Shown here: positions 1 to 5,977 of the stretch, piece by piece
How positions within the stretch are numbered: position 1 is the first letter of the stretch
How the letters are laid out: the number at the start of each line of letters is the position of its first letter
Origin: Xanthobacteraceae bacterium
GTDB taxonomy: Bacteria; Pseudomonadota; Alphaproteobacteria; Rhizobiales; Xanthobacteraceae
Direction of reading: 5' to 3'
Length of the DNA: 7,968 nt
NCBI GenBank assembly: GCA_030039105.1
Contig: JASHQO010000176.1
Span: forward strand, 1 to 7,968
Notes under the pieces: generated by a model
What the model was told of the DNA's origin: nothing
The model's database searches: none
Seen by the model: the letters and a program-made list of their open reading frames with translations, nothing else
Translations under genes and position numbers: made by a program

Positions 1-584
1 AGGAAGGCCGCAACACCACGCATTTCTCCGTGGTCGATCGGTTCGGCAACGCGGTTGCCAACACGTATACGCTCAATTTCAGCTACGGCGTCGGCCTGGT
101 CGCCGACGGCACCGGCATCGTCCTCAACAACGAGCTCGACGATTTTGCCGCCAAGCCAGAGGCGCCGAACGCCTATGGCCTGATCGGCTATGACGCCAAC
201 GCGCCGGGGCTAGGCAAGCGGCCGCTGTCGTCGATGACGCCGACCATCATCCTCAAAGACGGCAAGCCGTTCCTGGTCACCGGCTCGCCCGGCGGCAGCC
301 GCATCATCACCGCGGTGCTGCAGGTGGTGATCGACGTGATCGACCGCGGCTTGGACATCGCCGCCGCCGAGTCGGCGCCGCGCATCCACAATCAATGGCT
401 GCCCGACCAGGTTTTTGCCGAGTCCGGCGTCTCGCCCGACGTGCTGGCCGGGCTGCAGGCGCGCGGCGACAAGATCGTCTCGACCGGGAAGTTCACGTCG
501 GTGAATTCGATTGTCGTTGGGCCCGGCGGTTTGATGGGCGCGGCCGACCCGCGCACGCCGGGTGGGCTCGCGGTTGGATATTAG
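1..584 (+). CDS. ggt: Gamma-glutamyltranspeptidase, C-terminal part (complete small subunit; 5' end outside window)
   Basis: Frame is open from base 3 to the TAG at 582-584. GGT is a periplasmic Ntn-hydrolase that cleaves the gamma-glutamyl bond of glutathione and related peptides (hydrolysis or transfer to acceptors). The precursor cuts itself before a threonine that becomes the nucleophile of the small subunit. Here the motif NTTHFSVVD puts that threonine at codon 15-17, so only four codons of the large subunit are visible but the small subunit is whole (about 189 aa, the usual size). Other family landmarks match the E. coli enzyme as I remember it: TYTLN, LLNNQ-like LNNELDDF (substrate-binding Asp), the lid loop PNAYGLIGYDAN with its Tyr, PLSSM (serines of the oxyanion region), the SPGGSR glycine pair, and a C-terminal GY. 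Nothing looks broken. It converges on the downstream binding-protein gene with overlapping stops. Family assignment is secure; physiological substrate is not known from sequence. Confidence 0.95.
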   Translation, partial: EGRNTTHFSVVDRFGNAVANTYTLNFSYGVGLVADGTGIVLNNELDDFAAKPEAPNAYGLIGYDANAPGLGKRPLSSMTPTIILKDGKPFLVTGSPGGSRIITAVLQVVIDVIDRGLDIAAAESAPRIHNQWLPDQVFAESGVSPDVLAGLQARGDKIVSTGKFTSVNSIVVGPGGLMGAADPRTPGGLAVGY

Positions 585-1549
585 TCCTTGGCTCCGACCA
601 GTCCCGCCGCCTTGGCGACCTTGGCCCATTTGCCGATCTCGCTGCGCAGGTGCGTGCCGAGCTCGTCCGGCGTGCCGCCGACCAGGCGAAAGCCGAGTTT
701 TGTCGCGCGCTGCGTCATATCCGCATCGATCAAGACGCGGTTGGTGTCGGCGTTGATCTTGGCGATGACATCGCGCGGCGTCCCGGCCGGCGCGAATAGC
801 GCGTACCAACTCGTGTCGTTGCCATAGGCGACGCCGAGCTCGTCGAAGGTCGGCACGTCAGGCAGTTGCGCGGCCCGCGTCGGGCCGGACACGGCGAGCG
901 CGCGCAGCTTGCCGGCCTGGATGTGGCCGATCGAGCCGCCCAGCGTCGTGAGCCAGATCGAGATCCGCCCCGCCGACACGTCGGTCACCGCCTGGCTGAA
1001 CGAATTGTACGGCACGTGCTGCAAGGTGATGCCGGCGACCTCGCTGAACAGCGTCGACGCGAGCTGGCCGCTGGAACCGACGCCGAGCGACGCGTAGGTC
1101 AGTTCGCCCGGATGGGCTTTGGCGTAGTCGATCACCGCCCTGACCGAATGGAACGGCGAATTCGCCGGCACCATCAGCGCGTCCTGGCCGGTGGCAACCA
1201 GGATGACGGCCGCAAAATTCTTGACCGGATCGAAACTTTGCGATGGCGCGATGGTGACGTTCGCCGCCATGAACTGGCCGCCGAACACGATGGTGTAGCC
1301 GTCCGGCGCGGCCTGCGCCGCCACTGCGATGCCCACCGTGCCGCCGGCACCGGCGCGGTTCTCGATGAACACCGACTGACCCCAGATGGCGCCGAGCTTG
1401 TCGGTGAGTATGCGGCCGAGCGTGTCGATGCTGCCGCCGGGAGCGAACGGAATGATTAGCCGCACCGCGTGGTCCGGGTAAGTCTGCGCCCGCGCCGACG
1501 CCACGACCAGCATCGCTGCCAGCGCGGCCACGATCATCCTCGACCTCAC
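581..1549 (-). CDS. Bug/TctC-family periplasmic tripartite-tricarboxylate-type solute-binding protein
   Basis: 322 aa from a GTG start at 1549. I prefer this start over an in-frame start at 1588, which would overlap the upstream permease gene, because GGGAGGG at 1554-1560 lies just before it and the product then begins with a clean signal peptide: basic MRSRM, a hydrophobic stretch at residues 6-19, and a likely cleavage after ARA (residue 21). An ATG at 1537 is the alternative. Mature-region family motifs are YPDHAVRLIIPFAPGG (24-39), ENRAGAGG (63-70), AAPDGYT (80-86) and the later VPYNS. Bug proteins bind carboxylates or other small anionic solutes in the periplasm; the ligand cannot be read from sequence. 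No TctA/TctB membrane genes are present. The upstream partner 22 bp away is an MFS permease, so the two are probably cotranscribed. The TAA stop overlaps the GGT stop on the other strand. Confidence 0.92.
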   Translation of the reverse strand: MRSRMIVAALAAMLVVASARAQTYPDHAVRLIIPFAPGGSIDTLGRILTDKLGAIWGQSVFIENRAGAGGTVGIAVAAQAAPDGYTIVFGGQFMAANVTIAPSQSFDPVKNFAAVILVATGQDALMVPANSPFHSVRAVIDYAKAHPGELTYASLGVGSSGQLASTLFSEVAGITLQHVPYNSFSQAVTDVSAGRISIWLTTLGGSIGHIQAGKLRALAVSGPTRAAQLPDVPTFDELGVAYGNDTSWYALFAPAGTPRDVIAKINADTNRVLIDADMTQRATKLGFRLVGGTPDELGTHLRSEIGKWAKVAKAAGLVGAKD

Positions 1550-1553
1550 TATG

Positions 1554-1560
1554 CCCTCCC
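1554..1560 (-). promoter_or_regulatory. Ribosome binding site deciding the GTG start of the Bug-family gene
   Basis: On the minus strand this reads GGGAGGG. The GGAGG core is five bases from the GTG at 1549, and the site lies in the 22-bp gap after the permease stop. It supports the GTG start over the longer in-frame reading. Confidence 0.7.
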
Positions 1561-1571
1561 GGATTTTCTTC

Positions 1572-2732
1572 TCAATGTTGTGCGGCACGCTTCACCGTCG
1601 ATGCCAATACCACAATGACAACGCAGCACAGCACAACGGGCGCGAAGCTCGCAATCGGCCGTTGCGTCAGGTCCCACAGCCAGCCGCCGACGATCGACAG
1701 CAGCATGGCGAAGCTGTAGCTGATGGTGAACATGCCCGCCGTGGTGCGGTGCACGTCGTCCGAAGCGCTGAGCAGCGACGGGAGCGCCAATGCCAGAACC
1801 AGCACCAGCGTATTGGTGAAGCCGAGCACGCCGGCCCAGAACACGATCCAATAGCCGTTGCTCGTCACCATGCCGATCAGCGCGCCGAGCGACGCCACGC
1901 CGGTCACCGCATAGGCCCATGGCCGGGTCACGAGCGGGCCGGCGAGGCCCAGCATCACGAACGCCGCCGGAAGCTGGCCGATATTGAGCGCCGTGAGCAC
2001 GGCGCTGACCAGGTCGGGCCGGCCTTGCGCAGTGACATAATCGGGCAGAAACGCGTTGCTGACGAAATAGGTGGCGTTGACGCCACCGACGATCAGGCCG
2101 AGTTGCCAGATCAACGGCCGTCGCCAATCCGGCCACCACCGCGGCTTCGCCGCCGGGGCGTTATTCATTGCGCCAAGCTGCGGCATACAGACGGCGAGGA
2201 CCAACGCGGTCAGCAGAACCGGCAGCGCCCAGACCACGAAATTCAGGCGCCAGCTACCCTGCACGAGCGGCAGCACCAGCGGAATGGACAGCGCCACCGG
2301 CAGAACCTCGCCGACCAGAAGGCCGTTGGTATAGACGGCAGTGGTGAAGCCGATGCGGTCCGGAAACCAGGCGCGCACCAGCGGCGGCAGCGCCGTCTGC
2401 GAGATCGAAACGCCCGCCGCCATGACGACGGTGGAGAGATAAAGGAACGCCGTATCGGCGATCGCGCCGCGCGCCGCGCCGCCGAGCGTATTCAGCAGCG
2501 CTCCGACCAGCAGCGCCGGAATAAGCCCGAAGCGCGCGATGATGAGCGAACCCGGCACCGCCGCGAGCGCAAACAGCATCGGCGGCAGGCTCGACAGCCA
2601 GCCGATCTGCGTCTCCGACAGATGCAGGTCGGCGTGCAGCAGCGGAATGACCGGCGGCACCGCCAACACGGTGAGCCGCAGACACGCGCCGGACAGCCAG
2701 AGCAGGGCGAGGAGGATCAGGCGCTGGCGGAT
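1572..2732 (-). CDS. Major facilitator superfamily permease, CynX/NimT-like; start codon uncertain
   Basis: About 386 aa if it begins at the ATC codon 2732. It is a polytopic inner-membrane protein with about twelve hydrophobic segments in two halves. The cytoplasmic-type loop AMNNAPAAKPRWWPDWRR separates them. The TM2-TM3 loop ARFGLIPALLVG is an MFS signature-like turn. Overall character resembles the CynX/NimT branch (cyanate, nitroimidazole and other small-solute transporters), but the substrate is unknown. The reading frame stays open upstream through the tRNA-Gly gene (giving the artefactual RVRIPSPAP), so starts there are not credible. Between the tRNA and TM1 there is no ATG, GTG or TTG in frame. 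A GGAGAG at 2740-2745 sits four and seven bases before ATC codons at 2735 and 2732, CTG occurs at 2720, and the first ordinary start is GTG at 2669, inside TM1. The Bug-family gene follows at 22 bp, suggesting one transcript. Confidence 0.85.
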   Translation of the reverse strand: MRQRLILLALLWLSGACLRLTVLAVPPVIPLLHADLHLSETQIGWLSSLPPMLFALAAVPGSLIIARFGLIPALLVGALLNTLGGAARGAIADTAFLYLSTVVMAAGVSISQTALPPLVRAWFPDRIGFTTAVYTNGLLVGEVLPVALSIPLVLPLVQGSWRLNFVVWALPVLLTALVLAVCMPQLGAMNNAPAAKPRWWPDWRRPLIWQLGLIVGGVNATYFVSNAFLPDYVTAQGRPDLVSAVLTALNIGQLPAAFVMLGLAGPLVTRPWAYAVTGVASLGALIGMVTSNGYWIVFWAGVLGFTNTLVLVLALALPSLLSASDDVHRTTAGMFTISYSFAMLLSIVGGWLWDLTQRPIASFAPVVLCCVVIVVLASTVKRAAQH

Positions 2733-2777
2733 GATTGTTCTCTCCGGCGCGGCGAGAAGCTTGCAAAGCTGGAAATC

Positions 2778-2852
2778 TGGAGCGGGCGAAGGGATTCGAA
2801 CCCTCGACCCCAACCTTGGCAAGGTTGTGCTCTACCCCTGAGCTACACCCGC
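2778..2852 (-). tRNA. tRNA-Gly (anticodon GCC)
   Basis: 75 nt including an encoded 3' CCA (plus-strand TGG at 2778-2780). The minus strand folds as a full cloverleaf: acceptor GCGGGTG with CGCCCGC (one G-U), D stem GCTC/GAGC, anticodon stem CAACC/GGTTG with loop TTGCCAA, a five-base variable loop, and T arm GAGGG-TTCGAAT-CCCTT. The anticodon GCC (plus-strand GGC at 2818-2820) reads GGC and GGU glycine codons. The discriminator base is U, usual for glycine tRNA. The MFS permease gene follows on the same strand after about 45 bp with no obvious terminator between. Confidence 0.97.
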
Positions 2853-2904
2853 ATCCGAGAAGGGTAAGGCGGCTATCCGGTCGAACCCGAAGCCGCCGGC
2901 CCCT

Positions 2905-2933
2905 GCTATGCCAAAGAGCGACTGGCTTTGCAA
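2905..2933 (-). promoter_or_regulatory. Weak candidate promoter for tRNA-Gly
   Basis: Reading the minus strand, TTGCAA (2928-2933, four of six matches to TTGACA) is separated by 17 bases from CATAGC (2905-2910, three of six matches to TATAAT), about 50 bases upstream of the tRNA. Spacing is right but the -10 is poor, so this is only a candidate. It lies in the 111-bp gap between the tRNA and the divergent editing-protein gene, where I see nothing else clear. Confidence 0.2.
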
Positions 2934-2963
2934 CCGTCGCCCCGCCGGCCTATGAGACCGTCA

Positions 2964-3488
2964 ATGCCTGCCTCGCCGGACGACCTTTTCGCCTATTTGG
3001 ACAGCCTCGGCATCGCCCACAAGACCGTCAGCCACCCTCCGGTTTTCACCGTGGAGGAGGGGCGTGACTTGCGCGGCACCATTGCGGGCGGCCACACCAA
3101 GAACCTGTTCCTGCGCGACAAGAAGGGCGTGCCGTTCCTGGTGGTGGCGCTCGAGGACGCGGCGATCGAATTGAAGGCGCTGCACCGGCTCCTTGGTGCG
3201 TCCGGGCGGTTCTCATTCGGCTCGGCGGCGTTGATGCGCGAATTGATCGGCGTCGAGCCGGGCTCGGTGACCCCGTTCGCCGCCATCAACGACACCGCGG
3301 GCCGCGTCACCGTGGTGCTCGACGCCGCCATGATGGGCCTCGCCATGCTCAACTTTCACCCGCTGGTAAATACCGGGACGACCACGATTTCGCGGGAAGG
3401 GCTGGTGAAATTCCTGCAAACCACCGGCCACCCGCCGCGGATCGAGGCGGTGTCCGGCCCGGCGGCGCAGGCGGCCGCGGAACCCTGA
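2964..3488 (+). CDS. YbaK/ProX-type prolyl-tRNA editing protein (free-standing trans-editing domain)
   Basis: 174 aa from ATG 2964. Upstream in-frame starts (ATG 2952, TTG 2928) add only a Pro/Arg-rich tail, and family members usually begin close to the LFAYLDSLGI helix. This is a single YbaK-fold aminoacyl-tRNA deacylase of the PrdX/ProXp-ala group, which hydrolyses alanine wrongly attached to tRNA-Pro in the cytoplasm. Visible motifs: HPPVFTVEE (24-32), GGHTKNLFLRDKKG with the conserved lysine K46, the Gly-Ser-Val-Thr-Pro-Phe motif of the substrate pocket, and FHPLVNTGTT near the C-terminus. Alphaproteobacterial prolyl-tRNA synthetases lack the internal editing insertion, so a separate protein of this kind is expected. 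The C-terminal Ala/Pro tail is unstructured. It is divergent from the tRNA-Gly gene and 100 bp from the thioredoxin gene. Exact tRNA specificity within the YbaK family is inferred. Confidence 0.88.
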   Translation: MPASPDDLFAYLDSLGIAHKTVSHPPVFTVEEGRDLRGTIAGGHTKNLFLRDKKGVPFLVVALEDAAIELKALHRLLGASGRFSFGSAALMRELIGVEPGSVTPFAAINDTAGRVTVVLDAAMMGLAMLNFHPLVNTGTTTISREGLVKFLQTTGHPPRIEAVSGPAAQAAAEP

Positions 3489-3588
3489 TTGCATTCGTCT
3501 CTCGTCTGACCCATTTATCGGTGGAATATTGCGGGCAGGCTGGCACCGGCCCGCCCGGGGTCCCCAAGGGAAGGCACACCAAGGCAAC

Positions 3589-4488
3589 ATGTTGCAGCAG
3601 GCTCAAACCGCAACCGCGGATGCCGTCGTCAAGGACACGACGACGCAGACCTTCGTCAAGGATGTCATCGAGGAATCCAAGCGCCAGCCGGTGCTGGTGG
3701 ATTTCTGGGCGCCGTGGTGCGGTCCATGCAAGCAGCTCACCCCGGTTCTGGAGAAGGCGGTCAAGGCGGCCAAGGGCAAGGTCAAGCTGGTCAAGATGAA
3801 TATCGACGACCATCCGGCCATTCCCGGCCAGATGGGCATCCAGTCGATTCCGGCGGTGATTGCCTTCGTCAACGGTCAGCCGGCCGACGGGTTTATGGGC
3901 GCCCTGCCGGAGAGCCAGGTTGTCGCCTTCCTCGAACGCCTGACCAAGGACCGCATCGGCGGCGAGACCAAGGATTTGCTCGAGGCTGCCAACGCGGCGC
4001 TGGCCGAGGGCGATGCCGCCGGCGCCGCCGAGATGTATGCCCAGGTGCTGGCCGACGACGGCGCCAATGTGGCGGCGCTCGGCGGCTTGGCGCGGAGCTA
4101 CGTCGCGACCGGCGCCCTCGATCAGGCGCGGCAGACGCTGGCCATGGTGCCCGAAGCCAAGCAGAACGACGCCGCAGTCGCCGCTGCCCGCGCCGCGCTC
4201 GAGCTTGCCGAGCAGGCCAAATCGATCGGACCCATCGACGAGCTCGAACGCAAGGTCGCCGCCGATCCGCTCGACCACCAGGCGCGCTTCGATCTCGCCG
4301 TGGCGCTCAACGGCAAGGGCCGCCGCGCCGAGGCGCTCGATCACCTGATCGCCATCGTCAAGCGCGACCGCAAGTGGAACGACGACGGTGCGCGCAAGCA
4401 GCTCGTCCAATTCTTCGATGCATGGGGTCCGACCGACGCGGCGACCGTCGAGGGCCGCAAAAAGCTGTCGTCGATTTTGTTCGCTTAG
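3589..4488 (+). CDS. cnoX: CnoX/YbbN-type thioredoxin-TPR co-chaperone with CGPC site
   Basis: 299 aa from ATG 3589; AAGG at 3581-3584 precedes it closely. A longer in-frame reading from 3529 adds a non-thioredoxin Arg/Pro-rich tail and is not preferred. Residues about 15-125 form a thioredoxin domain: VLVDFWAPWCGPCK with cysteines C44 and C47, NIDDHP, and cis-proline P88 in SIPAV. Residues about 130-299 are helical TPR-like repeats (LLEAANAALAEGDAAGAAEMY; LGGLARSYVATGALDQARQTL; FDLAVALNGKGRRAEALDHL) ending in the typical KKLSSILFA. This order and length are those of YbbN/CnoX, which holds unfolding proteins for GroEL/DnaK and protects cysteines during oxidative stress. E. coli YbbN lacks the first active-site cysteine. 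Here CGPC is complete, so thioredoxin-type reductase activity is expected. It is the first of a plus-strand run with the LON-domain and Trm112 genes, but a 231-bp repeat-filled gap separates it from the next gene. Confidence 0.92.
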   Translation: MLQQAQTATADAVVKDTTTQTFVKDVIEESKRQPVLVDFWAPWCGPCKQLTPVLEKAVKAAKGKVKLVKMNIDDHPAIPGQMGIQSIPAVIAFVNGQPADGFMGALPESQVVAFLERLTKDRIGGETKDLLEAANAALAEGDAAGAAEMYAQVLADDGANVAALGGLARSYVATGALDQARQTLAMVPEAKQNDAAVAAARAALELAEQAKSIGPIDELERKVAADPLDHQARFDLAVALNGKGRRAEALDHLIAIVKRDRKWNDDGARKQLVQFFDAWGPTDAATVEGRKKLSSILFA

Positions 4489-4555
4489 TTGTTTCCCGTC
4501 ATCCTGAGGTGCTCGCGCGCAGCGCGGGCCTCGAAAGATGCCGGCCGAGGCGCCA

Positions 4556-4580
4556 ATCGAAATCGCTATGCGATTTCGAT
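4556..4580. repeat. Perfect 11-bp stem, 3-nt loop hairpin
   Basis: The arm ATCGAAATCGC pairs with GCGATTTCGAT around a TAT loop. It sits within the 202-bp element. No T-run follows, so it is not a standard intrinsic terminator. Confidence 0.85.
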
Positions 4581-4591
4581 CATCTCGAATG

Positions 4592-4617
4592 ACCAAGTCG
4601 GCTATAGCCGACTTGGT
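4592..4617. repeat. Perfect 26-bp palindrome
   Basis: The half-site ACCAAGTCGGCTA is followed directly by its exact reverse complement with no spacer. It could form a cruciform, an RNA hairpin or a symmetric protein-binding site. It is 12 bases from the preceding hairpin and inside the 202-bp element. Confidence 0.9.
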
Positions 4618-4719
4618 TGCCGTCGCCCTTCGCGGCTCGCCATAGCGCGTCGAAGACGCGCGTTAACGCGCTGATGGCTCGCACCTCAGGGTGACGGAGC
4701 ACTTGGAGTGGAGTGCGAC

Positions 4720-5397
4720 ATGCCGATGAACATGGCTTACAAGGGGCCCGAGTCGATCCCCGCCGTGATTCCGGTCTTTCCGCTGCCGGGCGCACTGCTG
4801 CTGCCGCGCGGGCAGATGCCGCTGAACATTTTCGAGCCGCGCTATCTTGCGATGATCGACGACGCGCTGCGCTCCGGCGACCGGCTGATCGGCATGATCC
4901 AGCCCGATCCCCACCACCCGAGCCCCGACGAGGCCAAGCCGCACCTGTTCCAGGTCGGCTGTGTCGGCCGCATCACGCAATTTGCCGAGAGCGGCGACGG
5001 CCGCTACCTGATCCAGCTCACCGGTGTCTCGCGCTTTCGCGTCGAGGAGGAGCTGAACGTCGGCACGCCGTACCGGCAGTGCCGGGTGACCTATCAGCCG
5101 TTCGCCGACGACTTCACCGCCCGCAAGGGTGAGGACGAAGTCGACCGCAAGGCGCTGCTGCGCGCGCTGACCGCGTTTCTCAAGGCCAACAATCTCAAAG
5201 TCGATTGGGAAGGCATCGAGAGCGCGCCCAACGAGGCGCTGGTCAATGCGCTGGCGATGATGTCGCCCTATGACGCCGCCGAGAAGCAGGCTCTGCTGGA
5301 GGCACCGGACCTGAAGACCCGCGCCGAGATTCTCGTCGCGGTCACCGAGATCGAGCTTGCCAAGAGCAAAACCCCCGGCGAGACGCCGCTGCAATAA
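4720..5397 (+). CDS. LON substrate-binding (N-terminal) domain protein, stand-alone
   Basis: 225 aa from ATG 4720, with GGAG at 4710-4713 six bases before it. An in-frame GTG at 4708 is less well placed. Nearly the whole protein is one LON N-domain (PUA-like plus helical part): IPVFPLPGALLLPRGQMPLNIFEPRY (residues about 17-42), MIDDALRSGDRLIGM, the VGCVGRITQF strand, LTGVSRFRV, and a C-terminal helical half containing LLRALTAFLK and NALAMMSPYDAAEKQALLE. There is no AAA ATPase and no Ser-Lys protease domain, so it cannot be a Lon protease. Stand-alone copies of this kind are widespread in bacteria and their job is not established; binding of substrates or partners is a guess from the domain. 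In Hyphomicrobiales, as I recall, it often sits between a thioredoxin-TPR gene and a Trm112 gene, exactly as here, which suggests a shared protein-quality role. Confidence 0.9.
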   Translation: MPMNMAYKGPESIPAVIPVFPLPGALLLPRGQMPLNIFEPRYLAMIDDALRSGDRLIGMIQPDPHHPSPDEAKPHLFQVGCVGRITQFAESGDGRYLIQLTGVSRFRVEEELNVGTPYRQCRVTYQPFADDFTARKGEDEVDRKALLRALTAFLKANNLKVDWEGIESAPNEALVNALAMMSPYDAAEKQALLEAPDLKTRAEILVAVTEIELAKSKTPGETPLQ

Positions 5398-5401
5398 CGC
5401 G

Positions 5402-5622
5402 TCATTGCGAGGAGTGAAACGACGAAGCAATCCATATGTGGACGGCCCGCTGCTTGCAAGGTGGAGAAGCTGTGTCGGATCGGGTCGCTTGCATCCATAT
5501 GTCCGGCCTGTTTGTTGCAGTCGCGATTGACTGCTGGCCAAGATGGTTTCCGCGGCAGGGGTTCCATACAGGTTGGCGACGTCTTTGCGCGCCACTGGAT
5601 TGCTTGGCTTCGCTCGCAATGA
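5402..5622. repeat. 221-bp intergenic element with CATTGCGAG...GCAATCCA inverted ends
   Basis: The left end, 5402-5434, begins TCATTGCGAG and ends AAGCAATCCA; the right end, 5596-5622, is TGGATTGCTT...CTCGCAATGA. The outer 10 and inner 10 bases of each arm are exact inverted matches, with six extra bases in the left arm. Between the arms are a 10-base direct repeat ATCCATATGT (5430-5439 and 5493-5502) and a hairpin GCAGTC/GACTGC (5517-5534). The end motif is like the abundant CATTGCGAG-GCAATCC dispersed repeats of many proteobacteria. I see no gene in this stretch. It starts five bases after the LON-domain gene stop. Together with the flanking bases it fills the 264-bp gap before the Trm112 gene. 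Confidence 0.75.
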
Positions 5623-5661
5623 AGGAAATGGTAGGGTCGCAAACAAAGTGGAGAACATCCG

Positions 5662-5850
5662 ATGCCCACGCCGCCCGCCGACAGCGTCGATCCAAAACTT
5701 CTCGAAATTCTGGTCTGTCCGCTGACCAAGTGTCCGCTCGAATACGACGCCGAGAAGCAGGAGCTGATCTCGCGCGCCGCCAGGCTCGCTTATCCGATCC
5801 GCGATGGCATTCCGATCATGCTGCCCGAGGAAGCGCGGCGAATCGACTGA
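5662..5850 (+). CDS. Trm112/YcaR-like small protein
   Basis: 62 aa from ATG 5662 with GGAG about eight bases upstream. Family marks: LLEILVCPLTKCPLEY (13-28), KQELISRAARLAYPIRDGIPIML, then EEAR at the C-terminus, the normal end for this family. Trm112 proteins in eukaryotes and archaea activate methyltransferases that modify tRNA, rRNA and release factors. The bacterial YcaR-type proteins share the fold but their partner is mostly unknown. Only one cysteine pair (C19, C24) is present, so a full four-cysteine zinc site is absent, as is usual in bacterial members. It follows the LON-domain gene in the same direction but across a repeat-filled gap, so cotranscription is uncertain. Confidence 0.9.
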   Translation: MPTPPADSVDPKLLEILVCPLTKCPLEYDAEKQELISRAARLAYPIRDGIPIMLPEEARRID

Positions 5851-5874
5851 CGCCCGCTGCACGCTCGTTCCGAA

Positions 5875-5964
5875 CCGTCATGCCGGCCTTGTGCCGGGCA
5901 TCCACGTCTTCCAACATACGTGCCGTCAAGACGTGGGTGGCCGGGACCAGCCCGGCTATGACGG
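5875..5964. repeat. 90-bp inverted repeat (CCGTCATGCCGG...CCACGTCTT type)
   Basis: Left arm 5875-5910 and right arm 5928-5964 pair over nearly their full length, with a 17-base loop (5911-5927). The exact parts are CCGTCAT with ATGACGG at the outside and CCACGTCTT with AAGACGTGG (one change nearby) at the inside. It resembles the CGTCATGGCCGGG...CCACGTCTT hairpins that are common between genes in Bradyrhizobium and relatives. The strong stem could act as a transcript-end structure for the Trm112 gene. It ends 14 bases before the GST ribosome binding site. Confidence 0.85.
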
Positions 5965-5977
5965 CGTGTGTCATCGC

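Larger units (their letters stand above)
4496..4697. repeat. 202-bp intergenic inverted-repeat element with nested palindromes
   Basis: Bounded by 17-base inverted arms, 4496-4512 and 4681-4697, that match at 16 of 17 positions (CCGTCATCCTGAGGTGC versus the complement of GCACCTCAGGGTGACGG). Inside are a small hairpin (CGCGC-GCA-GCGCG, 4514-4526), a 25-nt hairpin at 4556-4580, a perfect 26-bp palindrome at 4592-4617, and a perfect 14-bp palindrome GCGCGTTAACGCGC at 4658-4671. No open frame with protein-like composition lies within it. It starts eight bases after the CnoX stop and ends seven bases before the first GGAG of the next gene. The CATCCTGAGGTG ends resemble dispersed repeats I recall from Bradyrhizobium-type genomes. 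It may be a non-autonomous mobile remnant or a transcript-end structure. Confidence 0.8.

Noticed and set aside
2778..2852. tRNA-Gly as an integration site for a mobile island
   Set aside because: No integrase gene and no repeated tRNA 3' fragment are seen in the window.
1551..2867. A 438-codon plus-strand open frame opposite the MFS permease
   Set aside because: Its product is Arg/Gln/His-rich and low in hydrophobic residues, typical of the antisense of a GC-rich gene, and it runs through the tRNA. The minus strand gives a clear MFS protein.
3505..3532. Possible promoter (CTGACC, then TATTGC) before the CnoX gene
   Set aside because: The spacing is about 15 bases and both boxes are poor matches, so it is not separable from chance.
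3349..4596. A long minus-strand frame opposite the CnoX gene
   Set aside because: Antisense shadow of the thioredoxin-TPR gene, which has clear motifs and a ribosome binding site.
4556..4697. Intrinsic terminator for CnoX
   Set aside because: Strong hairpins are present, but none is followed by a T-run; I keep them as repeats.
4489..5661. CRISPR array suggested by several hairpins and repeats
   Set aside because: There is no regular repeat-spacer pattern; the repeats are inverted, differ from each other and are not evenly spaced.
4663..5862. A 399-codon minus-strand open frame across the LON-domain gene, the 221-bp repeat and the Trm112 gene
   Set aside because: It crosses two well-supported plus-strand genes and a repeat and shows no domain.
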